Assembly (NCBI RefSeq): GCF_900163635.1 | Contig: NZ_FUID01000100.1 | Span: forward strand, 1-46,943 | Direction: 5' to 3' | From: Leucobacter sp. 7(1) | GTDB lineage: Bacteria > Actinomycetota > Actinomycetes > Actinomycetales > Microbacteriaceae | Length of the DNA stretch: 46,943 nucleotides | Part shown: positions 15,887 to 22,953 of the stretch, piece after piece | Layout of the letters: every line of letters begins with the position of its first letter | Numbering within the stretch: position 1 is the first letter of the stretch | The notes under the pieces: model-generated | The model's database searches: none | What the model saw: the letters and a program-made list of their open reading frames with translations, nothing else | What the model was told of the DNA's origin: nothing | Made by a program: the position numbers and the translations under genes

Positions 15887-16573
15887 TCAGGCGGCCGGGG
15901 TCGCGGTGGCGTGTGCGGCTCCGGGCTGCGCGTGCTGGTGGTCGATCACGGCGTCGAGGGTGGCGGTGCGGTGCGCGCGAGCGGCAAGCTCGATGTCGAG
16001 TGCGGACGCGCCCTGCTCGATGAGCTGCAGCAGCCGCTCGTGCTCGTCCACCGATTCGCTGGCGCGACCGGGGACAAAGCTGAATGAGGAGTTGCGCAGC
16101 ACCTTCATCCGGTTCCAGCCGCGGTGCACGAGGTCGAGGATGTGGGGGTTCGGGCAGGTCTCGAACAGCACGCTGTGGAACTCGAGGTTCAGTTCGGTGA
16201 AGCGCTGCGGATCGAAGGCGCTGAGCGACTCCCGCATCGTCTGGTTGACGGCGCGGGCGCGAGCGATCTGGTCGGCCGTAATAAATGGCGCTGCCAGTCC
16301 GGTCGCGGATCCCTCGACGAGTGCGAGCGTCTGCATCGTGTGGAGGTATTCGGTTTCTTTGATCAGCGCGACTTGGGCACCGACATTGCGTTCGAACGTG
16401 ACAAGTTGCTCGGCTTCGAGGCGGCGGATCGCCTCGCGTACAGGCACCACCGACATGTCGAGCTCCGTCGCAATCGGCGCGAGTACGAGCCGGTAGCCCG
16501 GCACGTACTGGCCGCTGTCGATCCGTTCACGGATCAGGCGATACGCGCGCTCGGACTTCGACTCGGTTGACAC
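15887..16573 (-). CDS. GntR family (FCD) regulator of the hpa genes
   Basis: A 228-residue regulator with an N-terminal winged helix (about 5-72; VLAPIATELDMSVVPVREAIRRLE) and a helical FCD ligand domain. FCD metal-site positions appear to be Asn129, His133, His178 and His201; Asn replaces the usual Asp at the first, so metal binding may be altered. The GTG at 16573 follows the TAA of the upstream gene by 2 nt, indicating translational coupling; an in-frame start further up would overlap that gene. Being inside the catabolic operon, it probably autoregulates it as a repressor relieved by an aromatic acid. The ATCGTATAYGAT palindromes at 18109 and 20131 are likely targets, as FCD regulators bind sites of the TNGTATACNA kind. 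Confidence 0.85.
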   Translation of the reverse strand: MSTESKSERAYRLIRERIDSGQYVPGYRLVLAPIATELDMSVVPVREAIRRLEAEQLVTFERNVGAQVALIKETEYLHTMQTLALVEGSATGLAAPFITADQIARARAVNQTMRESLSAFDPQRFTELNLEFHSVLFETCPNPHILDLVHRGWNRMKVLRNSSFSFVPGRASESVDEHERLLQLIEQGASALDIELAARAHRTATLDAVIDHQHAQPGAAHATATPAA

Positions 16574-16575
16574 GG

Positions 16576-18078
16576 TTACGCCTGCGTTCCGGCCGCGCCG
16601 CGCGACGCCTCGTACTTGGCGCGCCACTCGGCGTTCATGGGGAAGAGGCCATCTACGGCGTGGCCTTCGGCGACCCGATCCGCGACCCAGGCGTCCGCGA
16701 TCTCCTGCTCTGCGGCCTCGGCGGCAACCTCGGCGAGGAGGAACGGGGGGATCACGAGAACGCCATCGCGGTCACCCATGATGATGTCGCCGGGCTGTAC
16801 TGCGGCACCGCCGCAGGCGATGGTGACGTCGGTCTCCCACGGGACGTGGCGGCGGCCGAGCACGCTCGGATGCGCGCCCTGCGAAAAGACGGGGATGTCG
16901 AACTCCTGGACGGCCGCGAAATCGCGCACCCCACCATCGGTGACGACCCCCACGGCACCGCGCACCTGGGCGCGCAACGCGAGCACATCGCCGACCGTAC
17001 CGGTGGAGGGGATGCCGCGCGCCTCGACGACGAGCACCTCGCCCGGGTTGACGGTGTCGAATGCGCGCTTCTGTGCGTTGAAGCCGCCAGCGTGCGACTT
17101 GAACAGGTCAGGGCGGAACGGAATGAAGCGGAGGGTCTTGGCGGTGCCGAGGATGCGGTCGCCCTCGTGGTTCGGGTGGACCCCGTCGATGAAGATGTCA
17201 ACGTAGCCGCGCTTGCGCAGTGCCGCGGACACCGTCGCTACGGCGACGCCGTCGAGCAGCTCGCGGATCTCGTCGGTAAGGGGGCCTGTGGCGGCTGCAT
17301 CACCGTCGAGCGGCGTCGCGCGGCCGGCGGCGACTGCCGCGGCGTGTTCTGCTTCGCTGCCCCAGGCTTCGACGCGCTGTAGATCGTCGGCCTTCGGCGT
17401 GTTCCCGAAGTCGCCGAATGCGGTGGTGCCCTGCGTGACCGTGGTCACCAGGCGACCCGTCGTGGGTGCGCCGGGGGCGTTCGGGGCGTCAACCTCGACC
17501 TCGACGACGTCGCCGGGGAGCACGACGGAGGAGCCAGCGGGGGTGCCCGTGAGGATCACGTCTCCCGGCTCAAGCGTCATGTGCTGCGAGAGGTCGGCCA
17601 CGAGCTGCCCGAAGGGGAATTTGAGCGTGTCGCTCGTGTCGTCCTGGACGAGTGAGCCGTTGACCCAGGTGCGCACGCGCCACGCGTCCTGGCCGATGCC
17701 GTCGGTCGGGATCGCGGCGGGGCCGACGGGTGTGAAGCCGTCGCCGCCCTTGTTGCGGACGTTCGAGCCTTTGTCGGCGGCGCGCAGGTCGTAGAGGCCG
17801 AAGTCATTCGCGGCGGTGACCTCGGAGACGTAGTCCCAGCCGTCTTCGGGGGCGACCCAGCGTGCGGTTTTGCCGATCACGAGGGCGATCTCACCCTCGA
17901 AGGCGAGGAGCTCGGTGCCGGCGGGGCGCTCGATCGTGCCGCCGGTGGGGGCGAGGGAGGACGCCGGCTTGAAGAAGTAGGACGGGAACGCGGGCGTGCG
18001 GCCACGCTGTGCGATCCTCGACGGATAGTTCAGGTGAACGGCAATAATCTTGCCGGGGGTGTCGATTCCGTACGTCAT
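16576..18078 (-). CDS. Two-domain FAH - RraA fusion, putative HpaG-type decarboxylase/isomerase
   Basis: A 500-residue protein. Residues about 9-215 are a fumarylacetoacetate hydrolase domain, with probable metal ligands Glu61, Glu63 (FEGEIAL) and Asp92 (AANDFGLYD). Residues about 268-480 are an RraA/HMG-aldolase-type domain with VVTDGGVRD (378-386) and GDRDGVLVIP (435-444). A charged, Ala-rich linker joins them. In E. coli HpaG the decarboxylase and isomerase are two FAH domains in one chain; here the second FAH domain is replaced by RraA, a family with aldolases and oxaloacetate decarboxylases. Its place in the hpa operon suggests decarboxylation of 5-oxopent-3-ene-1,2,5-tricarboxylate and isomerisation to 2-oxohept-3-enedioate, divided between the domains in an unknown way. 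The ATG at 18078 has GCGAGG upstream; an alternative ATG lies 15 nt earlier. Confidence 0.85.
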   Translation of the reverse strand: MTYGIDTPGKIIAVHLNYPSRIAQRGRTPAFPSYFFKPASSLAPTGGTIERPAGTELLAFEGEIALVIGKTARWVAPEDGWDYVSEVTAANDFGLYDLRAADKGSNVRNKGGDGFTPVGPAAIPTDGIGQDAWRVRTWVNGSLVQDDTSDTLKFPFGQLVADLSQHMTLEPGDVILTGTPAGSSVVLPGDVVEVEVDAPNAPGAPTTGRLVTTVTQGTTAFGDFGNTPKADDLQRVEAWGSEAEHAAAVAAGRATPLDGDAAATGPLTDEIRELLDGVAVATVSAALRKRGYVDIFIDGVHPNHEGDRILGTAKTLRFIPFRPDLFKSHAGGFNAQKRAFDTVNPGEVLVVEARGIPSTGTVGDVLALRAQVRGAVGVVTDGGVRDFAAVQEFDIPVFSQGAHPSVLGRRHVPWETDVTIACGGAAVQPGDIIMGDRDGVLVIPPFLLAEVAAEAAEQEIADAWVADRVAEGHAVDGLFPMNAEWRAKYEASRGAAGTQA

Positions 18079-18108
18079 GGCAACCTCGCTCATCTCGTTG
18101 TATTTCTT

Positions 18109-18137
18109 ATCGTATACGATCTGCAGGGATTTGGAAA
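18109..18137 (-). promoter_or_regulatory. Promoter of the fusion-gntR-hpaE-hpaD operon with palindromic operator
   Basis: ATCGTATACGAT (18109-18120) is a perfect 12-bp palindrome. Read on the minus strand, TTTCCA (18137-18132) and TACGAT (18114-18109) are separated by 17 nt and could be -35 and -10 boxes. A bound GntR dimer would then cover the -10. The core recurs with one change at 20131-20142. Confidence 0.6.
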
Positions 18138-18507
18138 GTGGTGTCAGATCCCGTGCCTCTGGTAGGCCTGTCTCGGGTTCTTGGGCCTAACGCCCACGAG
18201 CCCCGGCCGCTCGGCCACCGGCCGCTCAGCCACCCGGCCCCACGCAACCGCCCACCAGCGCCAACCAAAACCTCGGAGATCCTGCGCCGATGTTCGGTTT
18301 GCGGCAGAAAATCTCCTCGTTTTCCGTGGATCTCCTGCTGTTTGGGCGACGCGGGAGATGGTTGAGCCACGCGTTCGCGCATCGATGCCGAGGCTGATTG
18401 CGTCGACCAGTGGCCGCGCAGCGGCGAAGGGGCGTCCGTGAGGAGCGAAAATCACGACACGTCATCAGCGATCCCCGCTCCACCCAGCACTACTCCACTG
18501 CCGCCCC
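18138..18507. other. Intergenic region between hpaI and the FAH-RraA promoter
   Basis: About 370 nt with no convincing gene. It contains a GGCCGCTC-type short-repeat stretch (18200-18240), the inverted pair GGAGATCC (18275-18282) and GGATCTCC (18328-18335), and CAGAAAAT (18305-18312), the complement of the ATTTTCTG seen in the palindromic elements. It is the 3' side of hpaI and may hold its terminator, but no simple strong stem next to the stop was found. Confidence 0.4.
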
Positions 18508-19335
18508 TTAGTAGCTCGCGCGCGGGGTGTCACCCGCATCTGCCGCGCCGACAAAGCGCTCCACGAGCGCCTCGGTTTGGCGGGCGAGGATCGCGACGTC
18601 CGCGCCGACCGCAACAAATGAGGCACCGGCGGCAATGTAGCGCTCGGCGTCAGCCGGCACAAACGCGTTCACGCCGACGGGCTTCCCCGCGGCAACGCCC
18701 GCCGCGATCGCGCGCAGCACACCCGCAACCACGTCCGGGTGACCCTGCTGGCCGAGCAGCCCCATCGAAGCGGCGAGATCGGACGGGCCGACGAAGATCG
18801 CGTCCACGCCGTCGACCGCAACGATGCGCTCGACATCGGCGACGGCCGCCGCGGATTCGATCTGCACGGTCAAGCTGATCGTCTCATTGGCGCGGCCGAG
18901 GTACCCCCCGACCCGGTTCCAACGCGCCGAACGCGCAAGCGCAGACCCGACGCCGCGGACGCCGCCGCCGGCGGTGCCGTCTGGGTAGCGCACGGCGCGC
19001 ACGATCTGCTCGGCCTGCTCGGCGGAGTCCACCATCGGGATGAGGAGGTTCTGCGCACCGAGGTCCAGGAACTGCTTGATGGTGACGGTGTCGCCAAACG
19101 GCGGGCGCACGAGCGGTGCGACCGGGTAGGCCGACATCGCGTAGAGCTGCGCCAGCACCGACTCGAGCCCGTTGGGGGAGTGTTCGGCATCAAGCAGCAC
19201 CCAATCGCAGCCGCTGCCGGCAACGATCTCCGCGGTGATGGGGCTCCCCGCGCACGCCCAGAGGCCGATGAGTGGGCGCTCGCTCGCGGTGAGGCGTTCG
19301 CGCAGCGTCGCGGGAAGCTCTACACGAATCGGCAT
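18508..19335 (-). CDS. hpaI: 4-hydroxy-2-oxoheptanedioate aldolase
   Basis: A 275-residue class II (metal-dependent) pyruvate aldolase of the HpcH/HpaI family, splitting 4-hydroxy-2-oxoheptanedioate into pyruvate and succinic semialdehyde. Visible residues are His52 in LLDAEHSPN, Arg77 in VRPPFGD, and the metal ligands Glu160 (VQIES) and Asp186 (VGPSDLA), with the 26-residue spacing of E. coli HpaI Glu149 and Asp175. The ATG at 19335 lies inside the 3' end of hpaH (16-nt overlap), so the two are translationally coupled. In-frame codons further upstream lie deeper inside hpaH and are rejected. It is the last step of the pathway. Confidence 0.93.
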   Translation of the reverse strand: MPIRVELPATLRERLTASERPLIGLWACAGSPITAEIVAGSGCDWVLLDAEHSPNGLESVLAQLYAMSAYPVAPLVRPPFGDTVTIKQFLDLGAQNLLIPMVDSAEQAEQIVRAVRYPDGTAGGGVRGVGSALARSARWNRVGGYLGRANETISLTVQIESAAAVADVERIVAVDGVDAIFVGPSDLAASMGLLGQQGHPDVVAGVLRAIAAGVAAGKPVGVNAFVPADAERYIAAGASFVAVGADVAILARQTEALVERFVGAADAGDTPRASY

Positions 19336-20105
19336 GTCACCGAACCCAGCTCGTTGTAGTCGGCGTGGATCGTGTCGCCGCGCTCCACCCACATCGGCTT
19401 CGTGAACGATCCGGCGAGAATGATCTCTCCGGCCTCGAGGCTCTGCCCGTGCTGAGCGAGCTTGTTTGCGAGCCAGGCGACGCCCATGGCGGGGTGGCCC
19501 AGGATCGCGCCGGCCACGCCGGAGTCCTCGATCGTCTGGTTGCGGTACAGCAGCGCGGGGACCCAGCTGAGGTCGACCTCGTCGACCTTCACCGGGCGGC
19601 CGCCGACCACCATGGCGCCCATCGCGGCGTTGTCGCTGATGGTGTCCACGATCGTGCGGCCTTCGAGTTCGAGGTGTGAGTTCAGCACTTCAAGGGCGGG
19701 CACCACGTACGCCGTGGCGTCGAGGACATCGAAGATTGTGACGCCGGGGCCCGCGAGCGGCTTGTTCAACACGAAGGCGAGCTCGACTTCGATGCGCACG
19801 TTGGAGTAGCGGTCAAATTCGAGCACCGCACCCGACTCGAAGACCATGTCGTCGTGGATGACCCCGTAGTCGGGTTCCGAGATCCCCGTGGCGAGCTGCA
19901 TGACCTTCGAGGTAAGGCCGATCTTGTGACCCACGAGCTTCGCACCCTGCGCGATTCGGCGATCCGACCACACCTTCTGGATCGCGTAGGAATCTTCGAT
20001 CACCATGTCCGGGTAGCGTGCGGTGAGCTTGGGCAGAATCGCGCGGTCAATGTCCGCCTGCACAAGCTCGTCGGCGATGGCGTCAATCTGTGTCTGGTCG
20101 AGCAC
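19320..20105 (-). CDS. hpaH: 2-oxohept-3-ene-1,7-dioate hydratase
   Basis: A 261-residue enzyme of the FAH-related hydratase/decarboxylase family (HpaH, also called HpcG; MhpD-like), adding water to 2-oxohept-3-enedioate. Metal ligands Glu106, Glu108 (VRIEVELAF) and Glu139 (VPALEVLNS) fall at the same numbers I recall for the E. coli enzyme. VGHKIGLTSKVMQ (58-70) is another family signature. It starts with GTG at 20105 after a very strong AAAGGAGG. Its promoter region carries the palindrome at 20128-20145, matching that of the other hpa operon, so hpaH-hpaI is a second transcript in the same regulon. Confidence 0.93.
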   Translation of the reverse strand: MLDQTQIDAIADELVQADIDRAILPKLTARYPDMVIEDSYAIQKVWSDRRIAQGAKLVGHKIGLTSKVMQLATGISEPDYGVIHDDMVFESGAVLEFDRYSNVRIEVELAFVLNKPLAGPGVTIFDVLDATAYVVPALEVLNSHLELEGRTIVDTISDNAAMGAMVVGGRPVKVDEVDLSWVPALLYRNQTIEDSGVAGAILGHPAMGVAWLANKLAQHGQSLEAGEIILAGSFTKPMWVERGDTIHADYNELGSVTCRFV

Positions 20106-20127
20106 GGGGCCTCCTTTGGTCGTGGTT

Positions 20128-20145
20128 CAGATCGTATATGATCTG
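20128..20145 (-). promoter_or_regulatory. Palindromic operator upstream of hpaH-hpaI
   Basis: CAGATCGTATATGATCTG is an 18-nt palindrome broken at one symmetric pair. Its core ATCGTATATGAT (20131-20142) differs by one base from 18109-18120. It lies 23 nt upstream of the hpaH start, between promoter and ribosome site. A further GATCTGCC half-site repeat follows at 20152-20159. Confidence 0.6.
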
Positions 20146-20396
20146 CCTCCGGATCTGCCACCCTGCGGCTCGACAATTGCGGGATTCAGGCGCTGCGGGG
20201 GCTCGTGCGAAATTGTTATTCTCGGGACGTAGACGATAGTTTGCTTTTTTAGTCAACGATCGTAGAATGAAAACCGACGGCACACCGAAGTGACGTCCAT
20301 CACACCCCCGGGGACCGGATCGTCGGCCGGATGTGCGGTGGAACAGCAACGGAGCCTCACCACACCACACATGTCCAAAGACCGAGAGAAGCAGAC
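20146..20396. promoter_or_regulatory. Divergent region hpaH / peptide ABC transporter, with candidate promoter
   Basis: On the plus strand TTGCTT (20241-20246) and TAGAAT (20263-20268) are 16 nt apart and make a fair sigma-70-like promoter for the transporter, with the palindrome ACGATCGT (20256-20263) touching the -10. The leader of about 125 nt to the first gene holds no gene I can support. Confidence 0.5.
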
Positions 20397-21938
20397 ATGA
20401 TGAAGAAAACCCTCACGGGTGTTGCGGCGCTGGCTGCCGCGGCCCTGGCATTGACCGCGTGTTCCGGTGGCGGCGGATCGGCCGGTGGTGGCGACGAAGC
20501 CACCGGGGCCGTGAAACCGCTCAGCATCGGCAACTTCCTCGACGTCACCTCCTGGGATCCCTCCCTTGCCGACGTCGGTTTTGATGGCCCTTACATGTCG
20601 GCGATCTATGACCCGCTACTCGCCATCGACGAGCACGGCACACCCCAGCCGGCGCTCGCGACCGACTGGGAAGTCTCTGACGATTTCACGACGATCACTA
20701 TGAACCTCCGCACTGACGCGGTGTTCTCCGACGGCGAGCCGTTCAACGCTGACGCCGCGGTGAAGAGCCTGGATTACCTGAAGCAGGGTGCTCGGTCCCA
20801 GGAGGCCTACCCTAAGGTCGAAAGCTTCGAAGCTGTCGACGAGGACACAATCGCCATCCACCTCACCGAGCGCGACGACACGATCCTGTACTTCATGGCG
20901 CTCGGTCGGAGCTACATGATGGCACCCGACGCCATCGACGCTGGCACGCTCGCCGAGAAGCCGGTCGGATCCGGACCCTACACGCTGGGCGATTCCTCGA
21001 TCACCGGCGCGGAGTACCACTTTGACAAGGTTGCCGAGCATTGGGCCGCAGAAGAGTTCCCCTTCGACCCGCTCACGGTGAGCCCGCTCTCGGACGCTAC
21101 CGCGATGCTCAACGGCATGGAGACCGGCCAGTTCAACATCATCTACGGCGACAAGACCGCGACGGATCTTGCTGAGGAGCGCGGCTGGAATGTTGCGTCA
21201 GGCCTCTCCACCTGGGTGGGCCTCCAGTTCAGCGACCGCGCTGGGGTGACTGAAATGGGCAAGCCCATCGGAAACCTGAAGGTGCGCCAGGCCCTGAACC
21301 TCGCGTTTAACGGGCCGGAGATGGTCGAGACAATCGCACAGGGCGTGGGTGAGGCCACAAACCAGGTCTTCCCCGTCGGAACCCCGGGCTACGTCCCCGC
21401 ACTCACCGAGAAGTCGAAGCCGGACCTGGCCGCCGCGAAGGCGCTCCTGGCTGAGGCAGGCTATGCCGACGGTTTCGACGTGACGATGCCGATGGCACCC
21501 CCGTTCCAGCCCTGGCAGGCAATCATCGAGCAGACCTTCGGCGAGCTCGGGATCGGCCTCACCTGGAAGGAAACCGACTTCATGCAGTACATGTCGGTGG
21601 CCCCGGACTATCCGATGTTCATCGGCGTCATCGCGATGGATTCGAACCCCATCGCGACGGTGGAGCGGCAAATCTCGAAGCCGCAGTGGTACAACCCGAC
21701 CCCCGGCCTCGAGGCGTTCCCCGAGGTCCAGGCGCAGGTCGACAAGGTGCTCACCGCGGATCCGGGCGACGCGCAGCTCGCCGAGGTGGAAAAGCTCAAC
21801 GAGCTCGTCACCGATCAGGCTTTCTACTCGGTGTGGGCGCAGTCCACGAACTCCTATGTGTCGATCGCGGACTTCACGGTGACCCCGGTCACCGGCATGA
21901 TGTTCCCGACACTGCGACAGATCTCCCTCCAGGGCTAA
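20397..21938 (+). CDS. Peptide/nickel-type ABC transporter substrate-binding lipoprotein
   Basis: A 513-residue family 5 extracellular solute-binding protein (DppA/OppA type). An N-terminal Lys-Lys, hydrophobic run and lipobox LALTAC give an acylated Cys22 and anchoring outside the membrane, followed by a Gly/Ser-rich linker. The mature domain shows LRTDAVFSDGEPFNADAAVKSLDY and IHLTERDDTILYFMA, typical of the family. The start ATGATG has GAGAGAAG nearby; the second ATG (20400) is equally possible. It heads a four-gene operon and is divergent from hpaH, so aromatic peptides or related compounds are possible ligands, but the fold does not tell the substrate. Confidence 0.92.
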   Translation: MMKKTLTGVAALAAAALALTACSGGGGSAGGGDEATGAVKPLSIGNFLDVTSWDPSLADVGFDGPYMSAIYDPLLAIDEHGTPQPALATDWEVSDDFTTITMNLRTDAVFSDGEPFNADAAVKSLDYLKQGARSQEAYPKVESFEAVDEDTIAIHLTERDDTILYFMALGRSYMMAPDAIDAGTLAEKPVGSGPYTLGDSSITGAEYHFDKVAEHWAAEEFPFDPLTVSPLSDATAMLNGMETGQFNIIYGDKTATDLAEERGWNVASGLSTWVGLQFSDRAGVTEMGKPIGNLKVRQALNLAFNGPEMVETIAQGVGEATNQVFPVGTPGYVPALTEKSKPDLAAAKALLAEAGYADGFDVTMPMAPPFQPWQAIIEQTFGELGIGLTWKETDFMQYMSVAPDYPMFIGVIAMDSNPIATVERQISKPQWYNPTPGLEAFPEVQAQVDKVLTADPGDAQLAEVEKLNELVTDQAFYSVWAQSTNSYVSIADFTVTPVTGMMFPTLRQISLQG

Positions 21939-21942
21939 GTGC

Positions 21943-21976
21943 AGCTGCGGGGCCGGTGCGTACTGGCCCCGCAGCT
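21943..21976 (+). terminator. Intra-operon hairpin after the binding-protein gene
   Basis: AGCTGCGGGGCC (21943-21954) pairs perfectly with GGCCCCGCAGCT (21965-21976), loop 10 nt, 4 nt after the stop codon. No long U-tract follows. In ABC operons such a stem often lowers read-through or protects the upstream mRNA, giving more binding protein than permease. Confidence 0.6.
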
Positions 21977-22011
21977 TTGCCTCCCTCTCTGACTGATTTC
22001 ACGGAGACCTC

Positions 22012-22953
22012 ATGCTTACCTTTACCCTGAAACGGCTGATTTCCGGGGTGATCCTGCTCGTCGCAGTTGCGACGGGCACGTTCTTCCTCGCGCACGCCGC
22101 GATCCCGGATCCCACCCTGGGCCTGCTCGGCAGCGCCGCGACACCCGAAGCGCAGGCTGTGCTCGCTGAGAAGATCGGAACCAATCGCCCCGTCCTCGTC
22201 CAGTTCGGCGAGTGGGTCGCCAACATGCTCCGGGGCGACTTTGGCGTCTCCTGGAAAAACTTCCAGCCTGTCGGCGCGCAACTCGCGGTGAAGTTGCCAG
22301 TCACCCTGTCGGTGGTCACGGCAGCGATCCTGCTCTCAGCGGTGCTTGGGGCGATCTTCGGCACGCTCGCGGGGCTGCGCCCGAACAGCTGGATCGACAG
22401 GGTCGTCAAGGCAGCCTCGGTGATCCTGTTCGCGCTCCCCGGATTCTGGGTCGCGCTCGTGCTCGTCATGGTGTTCGCCGTGAACCTACGCCTCTTCCCC
22501 GCGGTGGGCTATGTGCAGCCAGAACAGTCGATGGGCGGGTGGATCCAGTCGATTACCCTGCCAGCGATTGCGCTTGCGCTGGGTGCCATCGTGATGATCG
22601 CGGAACAGCTCCGCAACGCGATCATCCAGGCAGACGGCCAGGACTACGTGCGGACCCTGCGCAGCCGCGGCCTTCCGACCTGGCGCGTCGTAGTGCATCT
22701 GCTCCGCAACGCGGCACCGGCCTCACTCACCGTCCTCGCGCTGATGTTTGTGGGGCTGCTGTCCGGGGCGATCATCGTTGAACAGATCTTCGCGCTGCCC
22801 GGCATAGGGCCGCTCACACAATCCTCCTCGCAGAACGGCGACATCCCCATGCTGTTGGGCATCACCGTCATCACCGTGGTCTTTGTTGTCATCGTCAACT
22901 TCTTGCTCGACATCCTGCTCGGCTGGATCAATCCGAAAGCGCGTGTGAAATGA
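22012..22953 (+). CDS. Peptide-type ABC transporter permease (DppB-like)
   Basis: A 313-residue inner-membrane subunit with about six membrane helices. The N-terminal FTLKRLISGVILLVAVATGTFFL and the EAA-type loop (DYVRTLRSRGLPTWRVVVHLLRNA, about 217-240) are typical of the DppB group. A GGAG ribosome site precedes the ATG. Its TGA overlaps the ATG of the next gene (ATGA), so production is coupled. It pairs with the permease half of the following fusion protein. Confidence 0.92.
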   Translation: MLTFTLKRLISGVILLVAVATGTFFLAHAAIPDPTLGLLGSAATPEAQAVLAEKIGTNRPVLVQFGEWVANMLRGDFGVSWKNFQPVGAQLAVKLPVTLSVVTAAILLSAVLGAIFGTLAGLRPNSWIDRVVKAASVILFALPGFWVALVLVMVFAVNLRLFPAVGYVQPEQSMGGWIQSITLPAIALALGAIVMIAEQLRNAIIQADGQDYVRTLRSRGLPTWRVVVHLLRNAAPASLTVLALMFVGLLSGAIIVEQIFALPGIGPLTQSSSQNGDIPMLLGITVITVVFVVIVNFLLDILLGWINPKARVK

